A stretch of DNA of 64,000 nucleotides from Exophiala sp. HKRS030. Lineage: Eukaryota > Ascomycota > Eurotiomycetes > Chaetothyriales > Herpotrichiellaceae. The stretch spans positions 5,146,001-5,210,000 of the forward strand of contig JAHWDD010000005.1 of NCBI GenBank assembly GCA_023897205.1, written 5' to 3'. The notes below the pieces were generated by a model. It had not been told where the DNA came from, ran no database searches, and worked only from the letters and a program-made list of their open reading frames with translations. Both the position numbers and the translations under genes were made by a program. Numbering within the stretch: the first letter of the stretch is position 1; each line of letters starts with the position of its first letter. Shown here one piece after another: positions 33,351-48,984 of the stretch.

Positions 33351-34592
33351 AGAGGAATCCAAGCCGGGAAACAAAAGGGACAAGCAACACGATTAACTAG
33401 ACATGTTGGGGAACTCCGTTCATGCTGATCTAGGTAGGGCCAACAAGAGAGATCAGAGATTAACTAGATCCTGAGGTTGGCAATCTCCGCCACCCAGACC
33501 AACACGGCTTCCGCCTGGAAGGGAGATTGTGTTCAGTCGTGGAACTACCGTCATATTAGCAGGCTGCCATTCAGCATGCGTCAACCCCTCGGCCGGAGCC
33601 ATGTCAGGATACGATCCGCTGAACACAAGGACGATGATTCAGAGCCCATGCACGGCGTGGAAGCCGTATACGGCCACGAAGGAGACCTGGCAGAAAGGGC
33701 GCGTCAGAATCGACACGCATAGGAATCCTTACAGACAGAGCCTTTACGAGGACAATCCGCACCAAAAGAGCAAGCCCACAGAGAAATGGTGAAGCGTATG
33801 AAGAGCCGCAAGTGGGGTCCAGCCGTCTTCACTACATTGGCTGTGGTGCTCACTTATGTTTCAAGGCAGAGAGATGCCATTTGCACCAAGAGTGAGTGGT
33901 GATCGGGATTGGGAATGCCATAAAGAATGTGCAAAGTCTACCGTGTTGAGGGCGGACCATAAACACTATCAACTTCGAACGCATATATACTCAGAGCTGA
34001 TGACTCTCGCCACGAGTTCCCGCCAAATTCCCAGCAAAAATGTCTAGCAGGCAAGGCGCATTCACTCAAGCGATATACGAGGCCCACACTGCTCATCTCG
34101 TCCTCAAACTTCTCTCTTTTGGGATCCTCGGCCCCATCCTACAAGTACATCGGGGTTGAGGATTTCGCGCTTAAATCCTCAAATCATGTCGCGCCATCAT
34201 GTCATTTCCTTGTCCCGCTTCTTTTCCCTCGGTGAATCCGATGATTCTGAACTACTCACCTCAACGCGCACCCTTGCTCAAGTCAACGAGTCCGAGGTTT
34301 GCCTGAATAGTTCGGCTTCCCGACCGTCGCAATGGACCCGTCCCGTCTCGCTATGCCAACTCCAGAAACCGTACCGTCCCATTACTTTTTCATGCGAATG
34401 CCTTTCCCCGCCATGAGAGTCGTATCTTATAATGTGACCTGGGGAAACGCCAAACAAGATGCTGTATTATGACATATTGCCCACCCAAAATAGGAGAAGA
34501 GTCGACTTATAACTCCAAATGTATCATCGTGAATAGTTGTCGGTCTTGTCAAATAATCCTTGAGAGGTGTTGCATCGTCTTCAAATAAAGGC
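33351..34592. other. intergenic, convergent 3' ends
   Basis: A 1.2-kb stretch between the stops of trm112 (+) and set1 (-). ORFs of up to 87 codons lack any motif. Confidence 0.5.
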
Positions 34593-37500
34593 TTAGTTGA
34601 GGAAACCTTTGCAAACGGCTGAGCCGCAGAGACATGGGATTCGATCATCGCTATCGATTTCGCGCTCAAACTTGTAGTCGTAGGTAAGCTCCTCGTCTAG
34701 ATTCACGTTAGCAAAACATCCACATCCACGATTGTTACCACTCACCCTTCTCAATGTCTCTCAGAGCATAGATGACGATGCGCTTCGTTCCACCAACACG
34801 AATAATCTTCGCAGTACAGTTGGGTGAGCAGCTGTGATTGATAAAACGTGCAATCCCTCCTTTTTTGGTGGCGTCCACTACTGTGCCTTCATCGATTCGG
34901 AATAGATAACTACTGCCGATGCCCATTTCGGTATATTTGACTTCTCGTAGATCAGCAATCTCCTGCCTGATCTTTTCACCCACATATTCGATAATCATTT
35001 CACTTGTTTGGATGCGTTCCAACGAGTAGAGTCCCCAGTTATGGATCGCCGATCTGGCAAATTTCACAGGCTTCTTTCGTTTCTGAAGTTGATTGAAGCG
35101 CAAAACATCAGCATCGTCACCTATTGCTTGTAGCATCTCTCTCTGTCGATCAAGATCTTTGACTGTACGTCGGTCGTCTGCACGTTTGCCGCGAGATGAG
35201 GCTTTAGGAAGCTCAATAGCCTGCTTTACGACGCCTGTTGGATCTTTCTTTGCCTCGGCTTCACGTTTCTCTCGTGCTTTCTGCACCTTGATGCGATGAG
35301 GCAGATACTTTGACTTTTCCGATTCCAAAATTCGTCGGACTGGTTCGGTCCTTGCAGATCCTGAAGTGTTTGGCACATAGTAGCCTTCAATAGTGGGACC
35401 GGTCCTTAGTGCTCCTGGCTGAGTACCAGGTTTGAGGTTTCGGATCTGTTCCTGTTTCCATGCCCAAGCCATTGCATCTCCGATATTCAGAGGACTCTTC
35501 GATTTCACGGCCGCTGCGAGATGTTGCAAATCTTCTTCGTCGAAAAGACTAGCCTGCCAGCCTCGAAGATCCGGGACAACATCTTCATCATCATCAACTG
35601 TTGGCTGAGGCTTTTCAGCAGATACACCCCATTCAACTTCTGGTCGCCACTCTGCAGCTTCTGCGAGTGCCTCTTCTTCCTCTGCAAGCTCAAGAACATT
35701 GTCCACGATTTCAGCAGCCTCGGCCTCGGCCTCAGCCTGGCGAAGCGCTTCTTGTTCTTGCTCTTCGAGCAATTGCTTCTTCGTCTTCTTCGGCTTGGCT
35801 TTCGATTTTTTAAGGCTTACAGCTTTGGGGTTTCCAATTCCACATCCGGAGTTGCCTCCACAGGTGTTTCAATCTCTTGGGGTTTGACATCTTCCAAATC
35901 ATCACGATCGCCCACCCCGAACAACTCTTCATCTGCCTTTTGCCGTTTGCGGGCTTCGAGCTCTTTGACCAACCTCTTCCGCTTCCTCGAGGATGGGGAC
36001 ATCTCGTATATGTTACGTTCAAGTTTGGCAATAATAAGATCTTCTGCATTGGTACGAGCAGTGTCGTTCTCAGCTTTTACTGAAGTGTCCGGCATTTCAG
36101 AATCCTCACGAGCCAGATGTCGACGTTTGGTGCTCTTCCGTAACAGATCATCCTCATTCTCGGACACGGATGTCATGCTCATGCGAGACGCAGGGCGACT
36201 TTCAAGGTCTTCGGTATCACGCGTAAAAGTCGTTCGTTGCTCATCTTCTGAGTCATCCTCGTCAAGAAATTGAGAGAGCTGGTGGAATAGTGGTCGAACA
36301 AATGCTCTGGATGGAGGTGCTTTTCTCCTTTCGTCGCGAAAGCCAACCATACCGCGCTCCGTACCGGCACGCTTATGGATTTTAGGTAGGGACAGAACGT
36401 TAGATATCTTGCCCCTGCGCCTGTTCCAAACGGCACCGGTACGAGAGTCTGGGGTCTGAGATCCATCATCTGCTTGACCTGGCTTTTGGGCCCTATCTGA
36501 TTCATCCAATCCAAGTGCTTTGCGTCGTTCAACATGTCTGGAGGGATCGAGATAATCAAAGAGGACTTGGGCTGCTATTCGAGACTTGACATCCTCGAGT
36601 AATTTGTCTCGAAGCTCTTGTATGACCAATTGTAGCACAGCTCTTGAAGGGTCCAGGTCTCGGGCTCTCTGCCTTTTCTCCTCCTCCAGGTCCAAGTCAT
36701 GCTCTTTTCGCAACCTGTATGCTTGTTTAGAATAGACAAAGTCGACAGGGCCGGTGGGTTTCAAAGTTGTGGGATCAGTTGCGACATTGACTTTACCATT
36801 GCCGCTCAGATGGAGTTCCAAATTCATCATGTAAGTAAATAAAGGTTGCATATGACAGCTGTGATACATTTTTCTCGCCTCCATCTGACCGTTGCGAGAT
36901 TCCTCGAATGTTACGAAGTATCCAGTTTCATCACAACGGACATCACGCCAATCATACATCCTCAGACGTTTTTTGAGATGTGGTATTGTGGTCGGCATCA
37001 CTGGGACGTAAGCGTGAGCGATAAAGATATAGGGAGCGGTTAGAGACGGAGCGATGGGCTCAGATTCTACCACGTAGGGGCCGGTCGGTTTGGAGGGAGC
37101 GATTTTGTCTAGTTTGACAATCGGAGCGCTGGGAGGGATAGGAAAGACGGATGTAGGTCTGTTCAAAGATTTGGCTGATGGTCCTTTAGGAGCCGTTGGT
37201 GGTGGGCCGATACTCTTAGCAAATCCCGGTGACTGAGTCGCAATCGGGGTGGAAGGAGAAGGGGAAGGTTGGGGCCGTGGCTGATTCGTGAAACCACTCT
37301 CCCTACGGTGGAGAGCAATGGCTTTGTCCACCAACTTTTCTGTGGCTAGACCGTCCCGATCGATGGTTACCTGTACCGTTTTCAGACCGATTCTCTGCCC
37401 TCTTTTGCCCTCCAGAAACGCGGTCTTTGCGGCGAGAGCCGCAGAGATCGGGCCGCCACCTTGGAAGGAAGCGCAGTCTTGGTACTCGATGCTACATATT

Positions 37501-38464
37501 CCCAAAAAACGCCCGGTAACAGGGTCAGTTTTATTGTCTAGATCGGCGATATCGCCAAAGCTGGAGAAAAGGGCATTTATCTGTGACAGAGGTGTCATCG
37601 GGTCGAAACCTGTAACGACAATGGTGGTGGCCGGGGTTGAAGCGATGGCAGTGGCCACGTCGGGAGTCCATGACTTGAGATTGTATGGTAATGGCCGGAA
37701 TTTGGCTTTGCCTTTGCCTATTCCGCCCTTTGTGTAATTAGGTATGGCTAGTCGGGGATCTGGGGGTTGGAAGTTATCTTCTATTCTCGTGCCAAAATCT
37801 TGAAACTGTGCTTTGAGCTTCCGCTTGTCCTTGGAGTTGAGATTTTTGTCGAGTTCCGGGTCATAAATACATTTTGAGCCTTGAACATGTAAATTCGTTC
37901 CACGGGCCGATCTCCGATGTGTGGGAGGAGTGTAGAGCGGTGTCATGGAACCATGCTGGAACTTGGAGGTGGTGTTGATATTATCCATGGTAGTTTGGGG
38001 AGTGTTCTCGGTGGTAGGACTCAACATAGACTTTGAATTTGGCGGAGAATCGGAATTAGTGAGGGGGTCAAGGTGGTGACATTGAGATGATGCGATGCTG
38101 GCATTGCGCCGTGTGAGACTTTCGCACTGAAGACCGAGGAGGCGGTGCTAGAGGAACTGGCGGAGCCGACAGCATTGAGAAGATCGCCAGCAAGGTGATC
38201 AGCTTCTGCGTGGTGATTGGGGGTGTTGTGAAGCTTTGATGAAGATGTGTAATTTGATGGCGAGGTCGAGTGCGCTGGAACGGCGGTAGTGTTCAACGGA
38301 GAACAGACGAGACGATCAGTAGCATGCGCATCTTGGGAATTGCCAGTAATGTATTCGGGACGAGATTTGTCGCTGTCGAGTAGCTTTGAGGATTTTCTGC
38401 GAGTTATGACGCTTGGAGCGCTGGGGAAGAAATCAGCGAATTTGCTGCCCGGCGGGCGCGACAT
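34593..38464 (-). CDS. set1: Set1, COMPASS histone H3K4 methyltransferase (two one-base frameshifts)
   Basis: The restored protein is about 1274 aa. The N-terminus [19 protein letters not shown] is typical of filamentous-fungal Set1. An RRM-like domain follows ([21 protein letters not shown]), then a middle region with a second RNA-binding-like segment, a Lys/Glu-rich N-SET region, and the SET domain ([38 protein letters not shown]). The protein ends with the post-SET zinc motif [13 protein letters not shown] and TAA at 34593-34595. Set1 is the catalytic subunit of COMPASS and methylates H3 Lys4 on active chromatin. An intron at 34697-34745 (GTGAGT..CTAG, 49 nt) separates the last 104 nt. Frame breaks lie at G5 38063-38067 (joining TLTP to LTNSDSPP) and G4 35827-35830 (joining LETP to KAVSLKK), both on the plus strand; one extra base at each repairs them. 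Confidence 0.95.
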
Positions 38465-40276
38465 ATCCTGGTGATCAGCAGAGCCAAGTCGCGCTCATTT
38501 TCGCGTCGATCATTCACGATCAATGTCGATGCAATGATATTAATTGAGGATCGGAAAGGTAGATTGTGTTGGTAGACGCTGACCGGTAGGTTGAAGAAAC
38601 GCGTCGATGACAGAAATCAGAAGGGGGAGATTTCTGGCAGAAGGCGCAGGCCCAGAGAAATGTGACGATCAAGTAAATTTGTTACAGGAGTATGTGGGCC
38701 GACGGTGGATAAGGACTTGTTTGATGAGGGGACTATGGGCAAAGGATGAGATATGATGCCCATAGATTGAGAGACAAACAAAAAAAGGTGGTATCTGAAC
38801 TCCAAAGATGTCGTTGTCGTCTGGTGCAGAAAGTCTGGACAGTGTAGCGCAGGTGGAGTTCAAGTTTGACCAGGTCTTGGGTTTGGACTCTTGATTTCCG
38901 TGCTCAGTATTACTACTCGGTAGACGGGCATAGGTACCTAGGTAGGTACCTAAGTACCTCTGGTACAGAGTACAGACTACAGAGGCAGGTGCAGGCGCAG
39001 GCGCAGGCGCAGGCAGGCACAACCAACTTTCTGCCCACTACAAGTACGGAGTACTAGCACTACGAAATACGTTAGCTGCCTGGGTTAATACCTACGTGGG
39101 TACCTGAGGCAGTCAAATATGGCAGGCAAGTAAAGCCCTCTGAACGGAGGCTCTCCCTGCAAATCTTGTGCACCAACTCCGTTCCTGCCAATTTTCACTT
39201 ACCGCTCACCAAGTGCTTTGCAAGGCAAGTGCAAGAGGACTGACACTTACTTTGGGACTTGCAGTGGCCAGTATGCTTTAGTGACCGTGTTCTTAGCAAG
39301 AAGACTAGTGCAAGCTAAACCTGCCTATCCTGGACTGTTGACTCCTCGGCAGCCTCTTCGAACAATTGCTGATGACGAAATTCTCCAAGCTGCCATTCCC
39401 TGCGCACTCCTCGCGATCAAGCCTCCCTCGATTTCCATCACCAATCCTCTTCGTGATTCATGATGTTTCTGAATATGATCAACATCACTACAGAATCGTC
39501 ATTCCTACCGCGAATCAGATCTTGCGTTTATTTATCTCGATCCTCCTCATGCTGATCGATCACGGTGTATATACTCTCAGCAATCCAGGCTGCATTGAAC
39601 TCCAAGAAACAGTGTCTCCGCCCACACGATATCCGTATCCTCCACGGTCTTTCCTAAACCTGTATTCCCCCGACTCGGTTTCTTTGCAAATCGCCGTACT
39701 ATAAATCCAAAACCTCACTTCTTTTATGCAACGCGCTGCTATAATTAGGATATCAAGAGACGAGATCTCGAATCCGCGTCGTGCTTAGAGAGGCTTCTTA
39801 GAAGCCTGATAAAACTCTTGGGTGGAAACAACTCGTCTTGCAAAATAGCCCTTTGTTGCTTTCAGCGTCTAAAGAGCAGTTGAATAGGTCTGGCACATGA
39901 AGACGCTCGATTGCACCTTGTTTTTCTTGTAGTGTGTGCACTGCCGAACCAAACCAATTCATACCAAGTCAAGTCAACCGATCAGCAAAGTGATGGTCTA
40001 GCTGACAAGATGTCTCTCTACGTACACAAGGAGATCTATCGTCTTGAGCCGATTGATGTCTGAGCAAAAACCCGGTGTAAACAATGCTTCGAAGAGGACA
40101 AACTTAGGGTAATGACGGAAAGGTGCCCCGTAGCAACCTGAGTTTCCTATCGTCATGACTAGTTTCTTTTCCTCGGCAGATGCGTACATACTCTCCCAGA
40201 CGTCCTAAATTCCCAGTGCCATTACTGCAATTGCCTTTGTCTACCAAACTCATCGCCTCACAACAGAGATCGTGAG
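38465..40276. other. 1.8-kb divergent intergenic region with low-complexity DNA
   Basis: Between set1 (-) and the dehydrogenase (+). It contains a CTAGGTAGGTACC-type patch (38930-38960), a GCAGGC hexamer array (about 38990-39018) and an exact TACGGAGTA word (39045-39053). No gene is seen. Confidence 0.5.
38986..39018 (+). repeat. GCAGGC hexanucleotide array
   Basis: Five or so imperfect head-to-tail units of GCAGGC/GCAGGT lie in the set1 upstream region, next to a TACCTAGG-rich patch. It looks like a simple-sequence repeat. Confidence 0.7.
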
Positions 40277-41158
40277 ATGCCTTTTCCTTACAAGAAAGTC
40301 GTCGTTTTTGGCGCAACAAGTGGTAAGTCGTCCTAGCTTTGTTGGATCTACTTTCGAACCATGAATAGGTATCGGTGAGGCTCTAGCCCACAAGTTGGTC
40401 CAAGAGGAAATCTTTGTCATTGCTGTCGGTCGACGCAAGGAGAACCTGGAAGCTCTTGTCCAGCAACACGGACATGACAAGGTTCAAGCAATCCCCCTTG
40501 ACATCAGCAAGCTAGACACAATCCCACATTTCGCAACCAATATCATCAACACCCATCCAGACCTCGATTGTCTGATTCTCAATGCTGGAATTCAACGCCG
40601 CGTAGATTTCAGCGAGCCCGACTCTGTCGACCTTGAAGCCATCAATCTCGAGTTTACAACAAACTACCTATCACAGTTAGCATTGACCAAGGCGTTCTTA
40701 CCTTTTTTCTTGGCCAAGTCAGAGCATTCAGGTTTGATCTACACAACTTCGGGTTTGGCCATGGTCCCAATCATACGATGTCCGAATTATTGTGCCACCA
40801 AGGCAGCTTTGCATTCTTTCATCCTGTGTTTGAGGGTTCAACTTCAGCAATCAAACGTCAAAGTGATCGAATTGTATCCACCGGCAGTTCAGACTGAGTT
40901 ACACGACGAAGAGCATCAGCCTGACATCAGAAATGGTCGTGCGATTGGAATGCCTTTGAAAGAGTTTATCGACGAGGTAATGAACCTTGCAAAAAAATAA
41001 AAAGTCAAGACTGACAATGACGACAGGCATGGAATGGGCTAGCCAACGAGGTTGAGCAGATTCCGGTTGGCACGGCGAAAACCAGTTTCGATGTGTTCGA
41101 GATCAAGAGACAGGAGATCTTCAATAAAATGGTCAAGGCTATGGGTTCGGCCCCTTGA
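40277..41158 (+). CDS. short-chain dehydrogenase/reductase (DltE-like)
   Basis: Exons 40277-40322, 40369-40976 and 41027-41158 are joined across introns of 46 and 50 nt (GTAAGT..TAG and GTAATG..CAG). They give 261 aa with no frame problem. The Rossmann nucleotide-binding motif is VFGATSGIGEAL, split by the first intron; LNAGIQ replaces the usual NNAG. The catalytic core shows IYTTSGLAM with Ser and YCATKAALHSF with Tyr-x-x-x-Lys. The family reduces or oxidises small hydroxy/keto substrates with NAD(P)H in the cytosol; this subgroup resembles proteins named DltE-like oxidoreductases, for which the substrate is unclear. The C-terminal exon (AWNGLANEVEQIPVGTAKTS) is the usual end for the subgroup. 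Confidence 0.9.
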
Positions 41159-43350
41159 ATTGATGGACTTCGGTAATTGGCTTTGCGTCGTACATACATG
41201 CCATACTCGCTCATCAAATCTCCTCGAAGTTCTGGACGATGAGTCTCTTGCGTAAGTGACCAAAATATCGACCTGAAGAGCCATTTTAGAAGGTCGAGGA
41301 CAGATTGAAGCACTCCTCCATGGCAAGTTTATGGTGTACTGAGCATTGGGACTTATCCCACATATGGAAAGTGTTCCGATAGGGTCAAGAATCAGGACCT
41401 TAAGATCCAGTTCGTTTCAGTTCCAGAGCTCCGCGTAAGCCGCAAGCGAGCTAGTGACGTCTCACAATCCTCGTAGGGGGAGGCTGAGGTTGACCTCGCG
41501 CCTCTTTGAATTTCTCAGGAGTCAGTGGCGACTTCGCCACAGAGGTACGACTACGACGACGAGCGTGGCCTTTGATCAATAGTTGGTCTTACCATTCTAC
41601 TAGTCTATTCTCGATAAGGTCATTCTTGCACTGAGCATGAGGACAAAAGCTTTTCCTGGATAAACATGAGTTCTGAAAGTGCCACTCTGTGCCACTAAGT
41701 CCAAAGACAAGCCTGCAGAAAAGTCACGATCTTCGGCCTAGGGAGTTGGCGAGTTGGTCGATACTATATTTGTCCACACCCCACAAACGCCACAAGTGGC
41801 ATACCACTCTTCACCAGGCAGTCGTGGCATTTCTCATCAGTTGGTCTCTAACTGGCTCATCACCGGACCTCATGTTTCACTAGCCTGGTTAACTTCGAAT
41901 TCAAGGAAGGGGATCCCTCTTGGATGTCTCTCAATGACGGTAAGACTTGGAAGATCTGAAATGGTTGGCTCAGTCAATCAAGCCCAAAAGATCCCTGGCG
42001 TTCAACGGGCTACAGGGCCTACAAGCCTTGGGATTAGAAAATGGAACATTCGGCAGTTGAAATGTTAGCAGGTATATTCAAGATATCCAGTTATTCACTA
42101 TTATTTTAAAGATGTCTGCACTGGGGCTGGTAGCAAATAATCCGTAGCATTCAAAGTTCGATTGACAGTAATAATGGGTATCAGGCATACATTAGTGTGT
42201 GGTAATGTTTCGTTATACATGGCAGAATTGGGTATTACCAGCCACTGGAGAGCCGAAATATGAGGTTTCCGCTCACTACTGTGCCTGCCAAGATTGTTGT
42301 TTCAGAGGCAGTATTGGTTGCTGTGCAGAGGAGCGGGTGGTGCTGAGTGGCCACTGCGTCACTAGTACTCTGCTATCTACCTAAACGCTACCTAGTAGGT
42401 GCCTAGTACGTAGATAGCGTGCTTTGGTAGGTTTGTTGTTGACATGCATGCAGGTGGGCGTGGCCCATGGGTCTGTGGCACGCACTTTACGGAGTACTCA
42501 CACTGAATGACAGGGGTTGGGAGGTACCCAAGACCCTTTGAGCCTTTAGCATCTATGGGGCCACTTGGGGGCTGCAACCAGCATCAGGCTGCACCCGGAC
42601 ATTTTCCCTTGCCGCTAAGCGCCAGCTGTAAACACCTGCGACATCCTGAGGCTACTCCGTACGTGCACCTACCAACGGCCACATGCACCTGATCGCCGCC
42701 AGTCTGAGACTCTGGTTGCAACGCCCCGGCCGCAAACTGCAGTGCATCTCAGCCGAAACCCTTAGCATGCGAACTAGGCTAAGCCCACTTGCCCGCCTCT
42801 GTGCTGAACCCTGGTCACTTCGTGGCTCCCAGAAGTTAGAACTCAGTATCATCGCTGCGTAAATAAGGCACCACTGGCACATAACTAATTCCAAGACAAC
42901 GGGCTTGCTGAATCGCTCACCGAATTGTACAAGTCCACAAGCACTTCCACTGTCGGTGCCTCAGCTTGTCAGCATCTCGGGCTGCATTTGTCTACTTTCT
43001 CGTATTATAATCCTCACACCCCTCTCCCTTCATCACACGTCTTCACTTCAGCTTGTGTGACTTCTTGCCCTATACAACGTCTCTACTCTCCCTCTTTCTT
43101 CGGCTGAAGCGTCATCCACTATCCTTTCGACTGCCAGGCAACTCACTTGCGTTACGGTTCCTTGTTCTTGTTCATCTCTCCCTAAACGGCCATCCCATTC
43201 TTTGTCTGAGAACCAAGAACCAAGAACCAAACCCCTCCGTCGAACAGCCTCCTATTCACTCCGAATTGAATTCCACTCCTCCTAAAACATCTTTCTTCCC
43301 TACAACTCTCAACTCCGAATCCAAGCGTATCAAGGAAGCAGGACTTCAAG
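41159..43350. other. 2.2-kb intergenic region upstream of gfa1
   Basis: No coding ORF is recognised. Two exact TACGGAGTA/TACTCCGTA words (42488-42496 and 42653-42661) and a CTACCTAGTAGGTGCC-like patch (42370-42420) lie in it. The 300 bp before 43351 are strongly pyrimidine-rich, as in highly expressed fungal promoters. Confidence 0.5.
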
Positions 43351-45665
<2,315 letters not shown>

Positions 45666-46189
45666 ACTGAGGACTATGTTATACTGTTTACATTAAGCGA
45701 CCATTGAAGTAGCATGTATCATACAGAAAGTGAGGGCTTTTGGTGCCAGTCGAATCAGAGCTCGGAGCAGATATCCTCTGATCAGGACCTTAGAAATGGT
45801 CCAACTAGGCGAGTTCATGGCGCAAATTATTCTTATTCACAATACCAAGACAGCGGGTGTTCTGGCAAATGAAAGTAGATGTGTTTTATACAATGTAAAC
45901 CATGGCGCAGCATGCAATTCCCCCCAAAAGTTCTGGTCTCGCGCGAGATCATATCATGACTTTGGCAGAGGTAGATTGGAACCCCGTTGTTGCAAATTCT
46001 TACGTATTCAAACGCGAGGCTGATCGAACAAGTCGAGAACCCAGAGTTGGAGAATTCCCAACTCTTGCTACTTCGTCGCAACTTACAAATTCAGAACACA
46101 TCAAGACCTCCATCACATGCAATTGAGAGGGTATACAATTGTCGTAACGGACGACATAAGAGCTTTCTGACTTGTTACTATGGGTCACC
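45666..46189. other. intergenic, gfa1 3' end and gpi10 promoter
   Basis: A 524-bp stretch in tandem orientation. Short overlapping ORFs have no family features. Confidence 0.5.
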
Positions 46190-48331
46190 ATGTCTATCGC
46201 AAAGTCTCAATATCCTGATTCTTCGGATCATCAGGAGTACAAGTCTCAACCCACAACCCTGCCCCAAGCTGCTACACAGATCGATCAGCCAATACAGGCG
46301 CGTTTTGAGCCTCAAAATATCTTCCTATCTCTTGTCGCCTTTCGACTTCTGAATGCTTTGACTATCAAGACGTTCTTCCAACCCGATGAGTATTATCAGG
46401 CTCTTGAACCCGCCTGGAAGTGGACGTTTGGCGACCAAGCTGGAGCCTGGATAACTTGGGTATGTCGGCTCAGTCGTCCATTTCATGAGTCTGAAGTACT
46501 CACAGCTACAAACAGGAATGGCAAGAACATCTGCGATCTGCTATACACCCTGGCATATTCGCTGTGATTTATAGGGTGGCGAATGAGTTGGTCAACCTTT
46601 TGAACCTGGACCATGGAGCTCGAACTGAGATCTTGCTTGTCGCCCCAAGATCGGGCAGAGTGTCATTGCCGCGCTGGGTGATTTGGTCACCTGGAAGCTC
46701 GCGCGACTTGTCTACGGGACGACTTCGACGGCTTCAGTGGCAACGTTGGTCTTGACTGTCATCAGTCCATGGCAGTGGTTTGCGTCTACTCGAACATTCT
46801 CCAATTCATTGGAAACCACCCTGACTATCATCGCATTGTACAATTGGCCCTGGCACTGGAGCGTCCCTTCGACCGAAGCAGCAACAGACAAGGCATCAAA
46901 CTCACGCAAGCTTCGTACCCGGAACTCTTCAGCAGGTGATGGATGTTCTACAGATGAAGTAACACGACTTCGCCGAACTTTGCTTTGCGCCGCTCTAGCA
47001 ACTGTTCTTCGGCCTACCAACCTGCTCATCTGGATGCTATTGTCCCTGTTCACCTTTGTCCAATTCCCCTCCTTGTCGGTCACTTTGGCTCATCCGGAAC
47101 GAATTGCTTTCGTCTGTGAGACTATTCTGTGTGGGAGTACTGTTCTAGCATTCTCGTTCCTCATCGACCGGACTTTCTACGGACAATGGGTATTCCCTCC
47201 ATACAGTTTCCTCAAAGTCAACGTTGTCCAGTCGATAGCAGGCTTTTATGGGAACAACAATTGGCATTACTATGTTTCTCAAGGCTATCCTCTACTGTTG
47301 ACAACAGCTTTACCGTTCACGTTGATTGGTTTCCGCAGCTCGTTATCAGGAAGTCATAAAGCGCAAGGTCTTCGACAAACGGCAAGGAATACCTTGCAGC
47401 TTCTCTCGATTGTTAGTCTCCTGGTGCCGTTCGCATTCTCCGGCATATCTCACAAGGAAGTCCGCTTCATATACCCCCTCTTACCCGCTCTACACATCAT
47501 CACAGCACAGCCTCTGTCCATATTCTTCCAACCACTCCTTGCCCGGCCCTCCCCAACACCACCACCACCAGCTCGTCCAGCGGTAAATCCACCCTCGTTG
47601 GCATTATCCTCTCCATCAATCTCATCCTCGTCTTCTACCTGACCCAAATCCACAACTCGGGCATCATAACCCTACCGAACTACCTCCGAACTGAATTCTC
47701 CACCATCTATCTCGCACAACAAGCAGAACCACAAAACCTCACCTTCGCACTCCTCATGCCGTGCCACAGCATCCCCTGGCGGTCCCATCTCCAGTTCCCC
47801 GCGACATCAAGCACGCCAGGAATCCTCGGCTGGGCACTGACCTGCGAACCACCGCTCGGGCTCTCACCACAAGCGAAAGAGACATACCTCGACGAAGCCG
47901 ACGTCTTCTACCAAGACCCGCAGCTGTGGCTGAAGCTCAACATGGCAAGAGAACCACCTAGACCACCAACCCTCCCCAACAACCTCGCATCCCACCTCCC
48001 CAGCCAGAATCGATCTCCTAACATCGGCATACACGCACCCGACCCTCGACAAGAGCGCACATTCAACTTCCTCCCGTCGCACGCCGATCCCAAGCTGGAG
48101 TCCGAATGGTGGGACCTGCAGCCATCGGACCCAGTCCGACTCGCCCGCCGCCGCCCGTGGCCCCATTACCTGGCGTTCTTCGCACATCTCGAGTCGACGG
48201 TGCAGTCGGCGCTGCGCGGGAGTGGCTATGTCGAGTGTGCCCGCTTCTTCAACAGCCATGCCCACGACGACGCGAGGAGGGCCGGGGATGTCGTTGTATG
48301 GTGTTTGAAGCACCCGTTCGAGGGACAGTAG
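46190..48331 (+). CDS. gpi10: GPI mannosyltransferase 3, Gpi10/PIG-B (two one-base frameshifts)
   Basis: This GT22 family ER membrane enzyme adds the third mannose of the GPI anchor from dolichol-phosphate-mannose. The restored protein is about 695 aa. Diagnostic segments are FFQPDEYYQALEPAWKWTFG in exon 1, EWQEHLRSAIHP after the intron (46460-46515), TVISPWQWFASTRTFSNSLE, and SHKEVRFIYPLLPALHI; several hydrophobic helices lie between. The ATG at 46190 (MSIAKSQ) is chosen as the first in-frame ATG. Frame breaks occur at C4 46643-46646 (joining LLVAP to KIGQSVIAALGD) and in CCCTCCCC 47547-47554 (joining LARP to an Asn/Thr/Ser linker before GKSTLVGIILSI). Both are one-missing-base type. The product is required to build the anchor of proteins like the one at the left edge. 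Confidence 0.93.
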
Positions 48332-48984
48332 CGGTGGGCTAGGCAGTTGAATTAGATAGAAACCGTGGCGTTTGTGCTGCCTTGGATCTAGCCTTGCACA
48401 TACAGAGTAGTAGACATCATCATCATCCTCATCATCCTCATCATCATAGAAAAGACTATTACCAGCTTCTAGGGTTTTCGGTGTACTACGATCCAGTGCA
48501 TGAATCCATTGTATTGGGTCTGAATAGTGCTTTTCATATGTCGCGCGGCCGAACGAATCATGTCCAAAATTCGTCTGGAACAACCGTGCTTGTGATGACC
48601 GAGCTGAAACTATCTAATCCGAACATGTATGTCGACTTGAAGCTTTTCATTATACAGGATCATGGGTCTCGTCGATTACTTGCGGCCTATGTACTCTTTG
48701 AACTTCCAAACCAACTTATGAAAAAGACGCGACGAATGTGATTCTGTCGCGGAGATCTGCTGTCTCCTTAATAGCTTCTGTACGCTTTGCTTGATCCAAA
48801 AACCAAAAAGAAAACATAACCATTCGCATCCCATAAAAACTTTCCCATTGGAGGCAGCACGTTTGTGCTATTTAATCGTAAAAATTCTTGTCACAGATTT
48901 GCACGAGTTCCGGAAACCGACGGCCGCTTTTCAAATCAGAGAATACAATGCTTTAATCCTCTAAATCGACCTTCTTTCGTTCAA
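48332..48984. other. intergenic, convergent 3' ends, with a CATCAT/CCTCAT tract
   Basis: Between gpi10 (+) and the ArfGAP gene (-). A simple trinucleotide tract of CAT/CCT units lies at about 48412-48449. No gene is seen. Confidence 0.55.
48412..48449 (+). repeat. CAT/CCT trinucleotide tract
   Basis: About twelve consecutive CAT or CCT triplets form a short microsatellite downstream of gpi10. Confidence 0.7.

Noticed and set aside
35521..36273. 250-codon ORF antisense to set1
   Set aside because: It is Ser/Leu/Phe-rich and mirrors the Lys/Glu/Ser-rich set1 coding strand; a codon-bias shadow.
47864..48583. 239-codon ORF antisense to the 3' part of gpi10
   Set aside because: It lies opposite a conserved, GC-rich coding region, has no motif, and is the expected shadow of third-position bias.
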